Below are positions 6,993 to 12,098 of a stretch of DNA of 12,098 nt, in pieces. This stretch comes from Selenomonas sp. (lineage in GTDB: Bacteria; Bacillota_C; Negativicutes; Selenomonadales; Selenomonadaceae), in NCBI RefSeq assembly GCF_024699275.1, contig NZ_JAILPX010000100.1:1-12098 (forward strand), read 5' to 3'. The position numbers and the translations under genes are program-made. Under the pieces are notes generated by a model. It ran no database searches and had not been told where the DNA came from. It saw only the letters and a list, made by a program, of their open reading frames with translations. The stretch's first letter is position 1. Every line of letters begins with the position of its first letter.

Positions 6993-8366
6993 ATGCAACA
7001 GGAACAATCATTAAATATGAACTTATCGCAGCATCTGGCGATGACCATGAAGCTGCAGCAGGCTATTCAGATTTTGCAGCTGTCGGCGCAGGATTTGAAG
7101 ACTGAAATTGAAAAAGAGTATTTAGACAATCCTGCACTGGAAATGGAGTACGGTGATGGCGCTGATGAAAGCCAGCTGGGGAATTTACGGGCGGATAATC
7201 TGTCGGCCTTGGCGGATTACCTGGATGGCGATGGCAATACTTCCTCAGGTGGTTTTAGTGCGGTAAATTCTCAGGAACATGTCTTTGAGGCAGCTACGCC
7301 TGTGAGCATGACCTTGGAACGGGAGCTTCTGGAACAGGCAGAATTTGCCTTTCCCGTTGAGCAGGACCGGGCCGTGGCAACCTTTATCATCGGTTCCATT
7401 GACGATTGGGGCTATCTGACCTTACCGCTGCAGGAAATTGCTGCAACCATGAATGTGTCAGAGGAAAAGGCTGCCGCAGTATTGACGGTGATTCAGGGGT
7501 TCGAGCCCTTGGGGGTAGGGGCCCGGGATTTAGCGGAGTGTCTGCGGATTCAGGCGAAGGCTTTGGGGATTTATGAGGGACTGGTGGCTGCTGTTATTGA
7601 CAAGCATCTGACTAAGGTGGCAGATGCACATATCAAGGAAATTGCTGCCGCAGAAAAATGCAAGCCTGCCGATGTACAGGTGGCGGTGGATATTGTCCGT
7701 AAACTTGAGCCTAAACCCGGCAGTGCTTATGGCAGTGAGGCTGCCAATTATATCACACCGGATGTGGTGGTGACAAAGACGCCGGAGGGGTATCGGGTAA
7801 GTCTTAACGACACGTATATTCCACAGTTGAGGATTTCTCCCCTTTATAAAGATGCTGAGGGTTACGACAAGGATACGCAAAAGTATATCAACAAGCGGTT
7901 GAGTGCAGCTTCCTGGCTGATTAACAGCATCGAACAGCGGCGGACAACCATCCGCCGCGTGGTGGAAGAAATTGTGCGGGTTCAGCAGGACTTTCTGGAA
8001 CAGGGGCTGAAAAAACTTCATCCGCTGACCATGCGGGAGGTGGCGGAGGCCATTGGTGTGCATGAATCAACGGTCAGCCGGGCAGTGGCCAATAAATACG
8101 CAGAACTTCCCGGTGGGATTATCGCCTTGCGCAAGTTCTTTACGGCCAATCTGGCGAAGGAACATGGGGGCGAAGATTTCATTGCCAGCCAGGCCAAGGC
8201 TGTAATCAAGGAATTGATTGCGGGGGAGAACCCGCAAAAACCGCTGAGCGACCAGAAACTTTGTGAACTGCTGAAAACAAGAAAGATGGATATTTCCCGC
8301 CGCACGGTCATGAAATACCGGGAGGCCTTGGGCTATCCATCTTCAGTAAAGCGTAAGCGCTATTGA
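6993..8366 (+). CDS. rpoN: RNA polymerase sigma-54 factor
   Basis: 457 residues, a normal length for RpoN. Region I, which contacts the AAA+ activator, is at 6-50 and is rich in Gln/Leu (LSQHLAMTMKLQQAIQILQL). A short acidic Gly/Asp-rich region II spans about 51-100. The core-binding domain covers about 105-290 and includes GSIDDWGYL and FEPLGVGARDLAECL. The DNA-binding domain has an HTH at MREVAEAIGVHESTVSRA (347-364) and the RpoN box SRRTVMKYREALGYPSS (435-451), which reads the -24 promoter element. All parts are present, so it should be functional. Sigma-54 needs an enhancer-binding ATPase to open promoters; none is encoded here and no -24/-12 promoter was recognised in the gaps. It probably shares a transcript with hexokinase. 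Its stop lies 4 bases from the end of the convergent araC-type gene. Confidence 0.97.
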   Translation: MQQEQSLNMNLSQHLAMTMKLQQAIQILQLSAQDLKTEIEKEYLDNPALEMEYGDGADESQLGNLRADNLSALADYLDGDGNTSSGGFSAVNSQEHVFEAATPVSMTLERELLEQAEFAFPVEQDRAVATFIIGSIDDWGYLTLPLQEIAATMNVSEEKAAAVLTVIQGFEPLGVGARDLAECLRIQAKALGIYEGLVAAVIDKHLTKVADAHIKEIAAAEKCKPADVQVAVDIVRKLEPKPGSAYGSEAANYITPDVVVTKTPEGYRVSLNDTYIPQLRISPLYKDAEGYDKDTQKYINKRLSAASWLINSIEQRRTTIRRVVEEIVRVQQDFLEQGLKKLHPLTMREVAEAIGVHESTVSRAVANKYAELPGGIIALRKFFTANLAKEHGGEDFIASQAKAVIKELIAGENPQKPLSDQKLCELLKTRKMDISRRTVMKYREALGYPSSVKRKRY

Positions 8367-8370
8367 ATTG

Positions 8371-9219
8371 TCATTGTTTCCGATAATCCCGGGGGGCGCA
8401 TTTGAACATTTCCTTGAAGGCCCGGGAAAAGGTGGAGTAATCGGCAAAGCCCACTTCGTCGCAGATGGCGGTGATGGGCATATCGGTTTTCAATAGGTCC
8501 CGGGCCAGGAGCAGACGCTTGCTGCGAATGTACTGGTGTATGCCATAGCCTGTGTCCGCCTTGAACTTGCGCATCAGGTAGAATTTGCTGATATAAGCCC
8601 GGGCGGCTAAGGCATCGATGGAAAGTTCCTCTGCCAGATGGGTATTGATATAGGTGAGGATTTCCTGGATTTTAGGGTTATAGCTGGCGCTATTGAGTCC
8701 GGATAGCTCGTGTTCATAAAGAGAACGATTCAGCAGAATCATAAATTCAATAAACATGATTTCCGTAAACAGTCCATTGGCAAAACCCTGCCCATGGGCT
8801 GTTTTTTCTAATTTATCCATGTGGAACAGCAGGTCATGGCTGGTGCCAGGAGGCTGCTGCATGACGCTGCTGTTTTCCCGGGCATAGGTAAAGCACTGGG
8901 ACAGGTCCGTGTGTTCGGCATCCTGTTCCTGCCAGCGGCGCAGGAAATCTGGAGCCACATAGATGACAATGCGCTCGTAATCCTTTTTTTCATCGATGAA
9001 GACTGGCCGGTGGATTTCGCCGGCGGCGACAAAAACAATATCCCGGGGCGCCAGATGATAGGTCTTGCCTTCGATGACATAATCCACAGCGCCATTTAGA
9101 AACATGATGATCTTATGGAAATCGTGATAATGGAAGGGGATTGGCTTTAAGGCCGCGTCTTTCAGACGGAATACCCGGAAGTTGCTAATCAAATAGCCTT
9201 TTTTTTCGTAGTCACCCAT
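8371..9219 (-). CDS. AraC-family transcriptional regulator with N-terminal cupin
   Basis: 282 residues. An N-terminal cupin-like sensor (about 20-100) shows PFHYHDFHKIIMFLNG and YVIEGKTYHLAPRDIVFVAAGEIH, the usual AraC ligand-binding pattern. A linker and helical segment follow, then a C-terminal double HTH with LSIDALAARAYISKFYLMRK (199-218), IRSKRLLLARDLL and ITAICDEVGFADYSTFSRAF (249-268), the AraC/XylS signature. The ATG at 9219 is chosen because AAGGAG (9227-9232 on this strand) lies 7 bases upstream and the cupin begins soon after. The frame is open to 9429, but that would run through the promoter region and into the divergent gene. Cupin-AraC proteins commonly sense sugars or small carbon compounds; the ligand here is unknown. 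It faces rpoN end to end and is divergent from the small gene at 9371, its most likely target. Confidence 0.93.
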   Translation of the reverse strand: MGDYEKKGYLISNFRVFRLKDAALKPIPFHYHDFHKIIMFLNGAVDYVIEGKTYHLAPRDIVFVAAGEIHRPVFIDEKKDYERIVIYVAPDFLRRWQEQDAEHTDLSQCFTYARENSSVMQQPPGTSHDLLFHMDKLEKTAHGQGFANGLFTEIMFIEFMILLNRSLYEHELSGLNSASYNPKIQEILTYINTHLAEELSIDALAARAYISKFYLMRKFKADTGYGIHQYIRSKRLLLARDLLKTDMPITAICDEVGFADYSTFSRAFKEMFKCAPRDYRKQ

Positions 9220-9226
9220 GGTCTCA

Positions 9227-9232
9227 CTCCTT
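9227..9232 (-). promoter_or_regulatory. Ribosome binding site that fixes the araC-type start
   Basis: On the minus strand this reads AAGGAG, 7 bases before the ATG at 9219. It settles the choice against upstream in-frame starts as far as 9429. Confidence 0.8.
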
Positions 9233-9249
9233 GCGCTGAACTTTATTTT

Positions 9250-9278
9250 AGTATAGTACATTATTTGCAATATTGAAA
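9250..9278 (-). promoter_or_regulatory. Candidate promoter for the araC-type gene
   Basis: On the minus strand TTTCAA (9278-9273), a 17-base spacer and TATACT (9255-9250, 5 of 6 to consensus) precede the gene. The -35 box is poor (3 of 6). The left arm of the inverted repeat (9262-9272) fills the spacer, where a bound protein would block polymerase. Confidence 0.5.
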
Positions 9279-9305
9279 GCATATTTTTTACTTTTATTGC
9301 AAATA
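9262..9305. repeat. Perfect 11-bp inverted repeat, probable AraC-family operator
   Basis: TATTTGCAATA (9262-9272) and TATTGCAAATA (9295-9305) are perfect inverted copies separated by 22 bases, with centres 33 bp apart, about three helical turns. The left arm lies between the -35 and -10 boxes of the minus-strand araC-type promoter. The right arm lies where the -35 box of the plus-strand promoter would be. This geometry suggests one dimer, or two monomers, on one DNA face controlling both genes. Assignment to the AraC protein is inference from position. Confidence 0.65.
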
Positions 9306-9311
9306 TGGACT

Positions 9312-9320
9312 TGTTATAAT
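9312..9320 (+). promoter_or_regulatory. Extended -10 promoter for the DapF-like gene
   Basis: TGTTATAAT holds the TGn extension (9312-9314) and a perfect TATAAT (9315-9320). No good -35 hexamer is present at the right distance (TTTTAT at 9292-9297). A weak -35 beside a regulator site is the pattern expected of an activated promoter. Transcription should start near 9327. Confidence 0.65.
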
Positions 9321-9370
9321 AGAACCAGTGAGAGAAAAGATGACGGAAGTCAGAAAGGCCGGTGAGCAGG

Positions 9371-9697
9371 ATGTTGTTAGTTCGTTTGTATCGTGTGGAG
9401 GATAAGGAAGTCATGGTTATGGATGGCACGAAGAGCTTTATGCCGGAAACGGGCGCTATCCGCTTGCTGGCCAGCCGTAAATCCGGTGTGGGTGCAGACC
9501 GGGTGATTGTCTACTGTGGCAAGCAGAACAAACAGGGCTTCCGTGCATTTACTGCTGAGGGACAGGAAACGGAACTGACGGCTGAGGATTGTCTGTTGCT
9601 TTCCCGCCAGCAGGCAGATATTGAAATTCGGTTGACGGATTATTTTGTGGGACGGATGCGTCAGGCCGATGAAGAGAAATTGGCAGCTGCCTGCTGA
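9371..9697 (+). CDS. Small protein resembling the N-terminal part of diaminopimelate epimerase (DapF); function unknown
   Basis: 108 residues from the ATG at 9371; an in-frame GTG at 9362 is an alternative. AAAGG at 9354-9358 is rather far for the ATG and too near for the GTG, so the start is uncertain. The segment RKSGVGADRVIVYCG (36-50) resembles the HFGIGADGL region of DapF, and FRAFTAEGQETEL (57-69) resembles its MRIFNADGSEAEM region, in the same order and spacing. Where DapF has the catalytic CGNGxRC loop this protein has TAEDCLLLS, then about 30 unrelated residues and a stop. The second DapF domain is absent, against a family length of about 270-280. It therefore cannot be an ordinary epimerase. 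It has its own regulated promoter and an intact frame, so it looks like a kept small protein rather than debris. The relationship rests on motif reading alone. Confidence 0.7.
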   Translation: MLLVRLYRVEDKEVMVMDGTKSFMPETGAIRLLASRKSGVGADRVIVYCGKQNKQGFRAFTAEGQETELTAEDCLLLSRQQADIEIRLTDYFVGRMRQADEEKLAAAC

Positions 9698-9706
9698 GAA
9701 ATAAAA

Positions 9707-9745
9707 TTTTTCGTTCCCGAAAAGGGAAAGTGGCCCTGCGAAGAG
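9707..9745 (+). promoter_or_regulatory. Two-part hairpin after the DapF-like gene
   Basis: The hairpin TTCCC/GGGAA (9714-9718 with 9724-9728, loop GAAAA) stacks directly on an outer stem formed by 9707-9713 (TTTTTCG) and 9739-9745 (CGAAGAG), which has seven pairs including two G-U. Ten bases at 9729-9738 stay unpaired on one side. No T-run follows on the plus strand, so it is not a standard terminator for the gene just upstream. It may be the first domain of the larger RNA structure that begins at 9750. Confidence 0.4.
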
Positions 9746-9749
9746 AATT

Positions 9750-9867
9750 AAGCCTATGGACATTCCGACAGGAGTTTATCTTACTATATGAATAGTTTAT
9801 GTAGACTTCTGTCGGATTTTATTGTATTTCCTAGACAAGGGGATACAATCGGTCCATAGGTTTTTTT
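9750..9867 (+). promoter_or_regulatory. Three-way-junction RNA element ending in a T-run (structured leader or terminator)
   Basis: Three long stems meet at a compact junction. P1 pairs 9750-9761 with 9852-9863 (12 pairs, nine of them perfect in CCTATGGAC/GTCCATAGG). P2 pairs 9764-9779 with 9801-9816 (16 pairs, three of them G-U), then a 3/4-base internal loop, then ACTAT/ATAGT (9783-9787 with 9792-9796) and an ATGA tetraloop. P3 pairs 9821-9832 with 9838-9849 (12 pairs, two G-U) around an AGACA loop. The joining strands are 2, 4 and 2 bases. About 90 of 114 bases are paired. T7 at 9861-9867 begins within P1, as in an intrinsic terminator. It lies between the DapF-like gene and the asparaginase start (9915). 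I do not recognise it as a known riboswitch or ribozyme class. Confidence 0.6.
9822..9849 (+). promoter_or_regulatory. Alternative reading of the P3 arms as a weak promoter
   Basis: TTGTAT (9822-9827), a 16-base spacer and TACAAT (9844-9849, 5 of 6) could be a promoter for the asparaginase gene, with the T7 run lying in the early transcript. The two hexamers are also the two arms of stem P3, so the inverted-repeat and promoter readings compete. No better promoter was seen between 9698 and 9914. Confidence 0.3.
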
Positions 9868-9900
9868 GCCGTGATTACGGGGAAGATTGCGGCCTGAAAA

Positions 9901-9908
9901 AAGGAGGT
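9901..9908 (+). promoter_or_regulatory. Ribosome binding site that fixes the asparaginase GTG start
   Basis: AAGGAGGT, a near-perfect Shine-Dalgarno sequence, lies 6 bases before the GTG at 9915. Translation from there begins directly with a signal peptide. The frame is open further upstream to 9822 but passes through the structured element and has no comparable site. Confidence 0.9.
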
Positions 9909-9914
9909 ATTTTT

Positions 9915-10982
9915 GTGAAAGTTAGAGTGACCGCTGTTCTTATGACACTGGCTATGCTGCTGATTGGCGTGCAGTGTGTTTCTGCTGCTCAGGCAAAGCC
10001 GAACATCAAAATTCTGGCAACTGGTGGAACGATTGCCGGAAGTGCAGCAACAGATACGGCTACTACAGGCTATAAAGCCGGTGCTTTAGGCATTGATGTG
10101 CTGATTAATGCTGTTCCCGAAGTCAAGAATTATGCGAATGTAACGGGTGAACAGATTTGCAGCATCGACAGTAAGGACATGACGAATGATGTCTGGCTGA
10201 AGCTGGCAAAACGCTGCAATGAACTGCTGGCTAGCAAAGATGTAGATGGCATCGTCATCACCCACGGTACGGATACGCTGGAGGAAACGGCGTACTTCCT
10301 GAACCTGACGTTGAAGAGCGACAAGCCGGTGGTCATCACTGGTGCCATGCGCCCGGCTACGGCTATCAGCGCGGATGGTCCCATGAACCTGCTGAATGCT
10401 GTACGCGTAGCTGCAGATAAAAGGTCTGCTGGTCATGGCGTACTGGTGGTGCTCAATGATACCATTAACGGTGCCCGTGATGTGACCAAGACCAATACCA
10501 CTTCCGTTGATACCTTCAAAGCTCCGGAACTGGGTGCTTTCGGTTATGTGAATGATGGGGTTCCCGAGTTCTATCGTGACTCCACGCGCATGCATACCAC
10601 CAAGAGCGAATTTGACGTCACGAAACTCAATGCACTTCCCTATGTAAAGGTCATTTATGGTACGGCTAATGATGATGCTTTGTTTGTAGATGCAGCCATC
10701 AAAGGCGGTGTAAAGGGCATTATCTATGCTGGAACGGGCAATGGTTCCGTACATAAGGATGCGGAGGCAGCGCTGGCAAAAGCGACGGCTGCAGGTATTG
10801 TGGTTGTTCGCAGCACCCGTGTTGGCAATGGTTCCGTTATTCCGGCTGAGCAGTCCTATATCGACTACCACTTCCTGGATGGCGACTCCTTGAATCCGCA
10901 GAAGGCTCGCGTCCTCTTGCAGCTGGCTCTGACCAAGACGACGGACCTTAAGGCAATTCAGGCTATGTTCCACAAGTATTAA
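9915..10982 (+). CDS. ansB: Type II L-asparaginase, secreted
   Basis: 355 residues from a GTG start. A signal peptide is clear: basic MKVR, a hydrophobic stretch about 6-20, and likely cleavage near VSA-AQA-KPN (23-30), placing the enzyme outside the cytoplasm. It hydrolyses asparagine to aspartate and ammonia. The first catalytic threonine is in [10 protein letters not shown] (33-42, Thr39). The second triad part is [10 protein letters not shown] (116-125, Thr119 and Asp120), and the supporting lysine is in [10 protein letters not shown] (187-196, Lys192). The substrate-binding pair that is Ser-Gln in E. coli AnsB reads SKDM here (Ser86-Lys87), a substitution that could alter specificity. 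Length and domain order are normal. The gene is single, behind a structured leader and ahead of a terminator. A type II glutaminase-asparaginase is the main alternative. Confidence 0.94.
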   Translation: MKVRVTAVLMTLAMLLIGVQCVSAAQAKPNIKILATGGTIAGSAATDTATTGYKAGALGIDVLINAVPEVKNYANVTGEQICSIDSKDMTNDVWLKLAKRCNELLASKDVDGIVITHGTDTLEETAYFLNLTLKSDKPVVITGAMRPATAISADGPMNLLNAVRVAADKRSAGHGVLVVLNDTINGARDVTKTNTTSVDTFKAPELGAFGYVNDGVPEFYRDSTRMHTTKSEFDVTKLNALPYVKVIYGTANDDALFVDAAIKGGVKGIIYAGTGNGSVHKDAEAALAKATAAGIVVVRSTRVGNGSVIPAEQSYIDYHFLDGDSLNPQKARVLLQLALTKTTDLKAIQAMFHKY

Positions 10983-11007
10983 GCGAAGATAAATATTTAT
11001 GTACAGA

Positions 11008-11050
11008 AGCCCCTATCTATACTGCATTCCCCGCAGTTGATAGGGGCTTT
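11008..11050 (+). terminator. Bipartite terminator after the asparaginase gene
   Basis: AGCCCCTATC (11008-11017) pairs perfectly with GATAGGGGCT (11039-11048). Inside, ACTGC (11021-11025) pairs with GCAGT (11033-11037). A short TTT at 11048-11050 follows and then GCTTCTG. The flanking CAGAAGC (11004-11010) and GCTTCTG (11051-11057) could form an alternative outer pairing. The stem is strong but the T-run is short. Confidence 0.75.
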
Positions 11051-11089
11051 GCTTCTGATTTTGCCTGCATTATGCTGGGTTTCGTGAAT

Positions 11090-12098
11090 TTTGTCGACCT
11101 TAGTGTAAAATATTTCTCGGTCGATTGTTTGCAATAGAAAAGGAAACCCTGTATCATGGTGTATGCACTAAAAACACAAGAAACAGGATTCCCATGAACA
11201 ATACTTTAACAGAAATAATCAATATAGTAAAGACCGCCACTAATAATATTGACCGAGAAGATAGGCTGAGAAAATATTTCGAGTCAATGGCGTGCAGAAT
11301 GGTAAGCGAGGCCCTTGAGGCAATAGACCGTGAATTGGCGGCACAATATGGTAAGGACGGCTGGCAGGTAGAGCGCAGGGACAACCGTACTATACAGACA
11401 ACCTATGGCACAGTTACCATAAAGCGAAGAAGAATGTGCAAAGATGGCGAAGCAAGCATATACCCGTTGGACAAGGAGCTTGGAATCCGCCGATACCAAA
11501 GATACAGCACCTACTTTGAGTATCAGGCTGCCCAGATTGCCGCAAAAACGGTTTACCGAACCACCGCTATGGCCATAAATGCCCTTACGCCAGTTACCAT
11601 CAGCCACCAGCAGGTGGGCAATATCATAAAGCATGTAGGCGAAAGATATGCAGAATGGGAAAAGGAGCAGCAACAGGACGAAGGTGGCCACGTAACAGAA
11701 CTGAAAAAGCCAGAGGTGCTTTATATTGAAGGCGATGGGTTGGAACTAAAGGAGCAGAAGGGCAAGCATATGGAAGTACATCGTTTTCAGATAGTAGAAG
11801 GCGTTAAGGAAGAAAAAAAACGTCGTGAATTAGTGGGAACGCACTATATCGCAGACTTTGATCATAGGAAAGCAGTCAAAGCCATGACGGATTACCTGTC
11901 CATGCATTATGATTTAAGCAAGACCATAGTGATGAGCAATAGTGACGGCGGTCCCGGCTATACCCAGTCCGTTTTTGAAGAAATCCTTGGCAGGACTAAA
12001 AGACATGAGCATTTTATGGATTCCTACCATGTAAACAAGAAGATAAAAGACCGGATTGCCTGGGCAGGCAAAGAACTGACCGATGAGCTCCACAAAGC
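11090..12098 (+). mobile_element. ISLre2-type insertion sequence, left part (continues beyond window)
   Basis: The last kilobase is the start of an insertion sequence. Its left end must lie between the asparaginase terminator (about 11057) and the transposase ATG (11194), but the terminal repeat cannot be fixed because the right end is outside the window. The start given is approximate. TCGACC (11094-11099) and GGTCGA (11119-11124) form an inverted pair in the non-coding left part. CCTGT (11148-11152) can pair with ACAGG (11183-11187), which would mask the transposase ribosome binding site, a common way for insertion sequences to limit transposase. Codon use changes sharply at this point. Confidence 0.75.
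11194..12098 (+). CDS. ISLre2-family (UPF0236) transposase, N-terminal 301 residues (cut by window end)
   Basis: An open frame from the ATG at 11194 to the end of the window without a stop. The N-terminal part is helical and basic, with YGTVTIKRRRM (71-81) as in UPF0236 proteins. The catalytic region follows: VLYIEGDGLEL (175-185) with Asp181 as the probable first acidic residue, and IVMSNSDGGPGY (245-256) with Asp251 as the second. HFMDSYHVNKKIKD (273-286) follows, resembling the conserved DxFHxxK segment. The final glutamate would lie past the window. The protein catalyses movement of the element. AGGA (11185-11188) is a modest ribosome binding site 5 bases upstream. ATA, AGA and AGG codons are frequent, unlike the neighbouring genes, which supports recent transfer. 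Whether the gene is intact cannot be judged. Confidence 0.85.
   Translation, partial: MNNTLTEIINIVKTATNNIDREDRLRKYFESMACRMVSEALEAIDRELAAQYGKDGWQVERRDNRTIQTTYGTVTIKRRRMCKDGEASIYPLDKELGIRRYQRYSTYFEYQAAQIAAKTVYRTTAMAINALTPVTISHQQVGNIIKHVGERYAEWEKEQQQDEGGHVTELKKPEVLYIEGDGLELKEQKGKHMEVHRFQIVEGVKEEKKRRELVGTHYIADFDHRKAVKAMTDYLSMHYDLSKTIVMSNSDGGPGYTQSVFEEILGRTKRHEHFMDSYHVNKKIKDRIAWAGKELTDELHK

Noticed and set aside
8360..8375. A bidirectional terminator between the convergent rpoN and araC-type genes
   Set aside because: Only 4 bases separate the stop codons and no hairpin with a T-run was found, so any termination must happen inside the opposing genes.
9340..9405. A 21-codon upstream open frame starting at ATG 9340 and overlapping the DapF-like gene
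   Set aside because: It has only a weak AG-rich binding site and no sign of selection. It could be a leader peptide, but nothing in the sequence requires it.
9750..9863. The nested inverted repeats as a miniature transposon (MITE)
   Set aside because: No target-site duplication flanks the outer arms (9741-9749 and 9864-9872 differ), and the T7 tract plus the stacked internal hairpins fit an RNA element better. Genome copies could change this view.
9821..9863. An integron attC-like recombination site
   Set aside because: The core-site sequences are absent and there is no integron integrase or cassette array nearby.
10086..10973. A 295-codon open frame on the minus strand opposite the asparaginase gene
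   Set aside because: It mirrors a well-conserved enzyme gene, has no ribosome binding site or recognisable motif, and its composition is that expected from the complementary strand of a coding frame.
1..12098. CRISPR arrays, tRNA genes, prophage or defence genes
   Set aside because: No regularly spaced repeats, cloverleaf sequences, or phage or defence domains were seen on either strand.

Overview
The window looks like a chromosomal segment of an anaerobic Firmicute of the Negativicutes, most likely a Selenomonas-like member of the Selenomonadaceae. That placement is an inference from gene content: a eukaryote-type hexokinase, sigma-54, a PflX-type radical SAM protein, an LTA-synthase-like sulfatase-fold enzyme and an ISLre2-type transposase, in moderate-GC DNA with strong AGGAGG-type ribosome binding sites. 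No 16S rRNA or other marker gene is present to confirm it.

Layout, left to right. (1) The 3' end of rpsR (ribosomal protein S18) and its terminator. (2) A CLC-type chloride/proton antiporter gene whose ribosome binding site sits just behind that terminator. (3) A 239-base gap with a promoter and a hairpin-rich leader, then a tight three-gene cluster: a DeoR-family regulator, a membrane LTA-synthase-like phosphoglycerol transferase (ATGA overlap) and a PflX-like radical SAM protein (7-base gap). (4) A promoter with an inverted repeat on its -35 box, then hexokinase and rpoN (46-base gap). (5) A convergent araC-type regulator on the minus strand, read away from a small plus-strand gene for a protein that resembles only the first part of diaminopimelate epimerase. 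The gap between them holds two promoters and a perfect 11-bp inverted repeat. (6) A 217-base gap with unusually dense RNA structure: a small two-part hairpin followed by a three-way junction with stems of 12, 16 (+5) and 12 pairs, ending in seven T's. (7) A secreted type II L-asparaginase and its bipartite terminator. (8) The start of an ISLre2-type insertion sequence that runs off the window.

How the genes may work together. Hexokinase and RpoN probably share a transcript, which would couple hexose phosphorylation with the alternative sigma factor. The DeoR regulator is in the same transcription unit as the envelope enzyme and the radical SAM protein, so it probably controls its own operon. 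The AraC protein probably acts on the inverted repeat and thereby on both divergent genes.

Most of the window is ordinary core genome. I found no defence system, CRISPR array, prophage or biosynthetic cluster. The signals most worth following are the three-way-junction element upstream of the asparaginase gene, the eukaryote-type hexokinase, the reduced DapF-like protein under an AraC regulator, and the structured leader of the DeoR operon.
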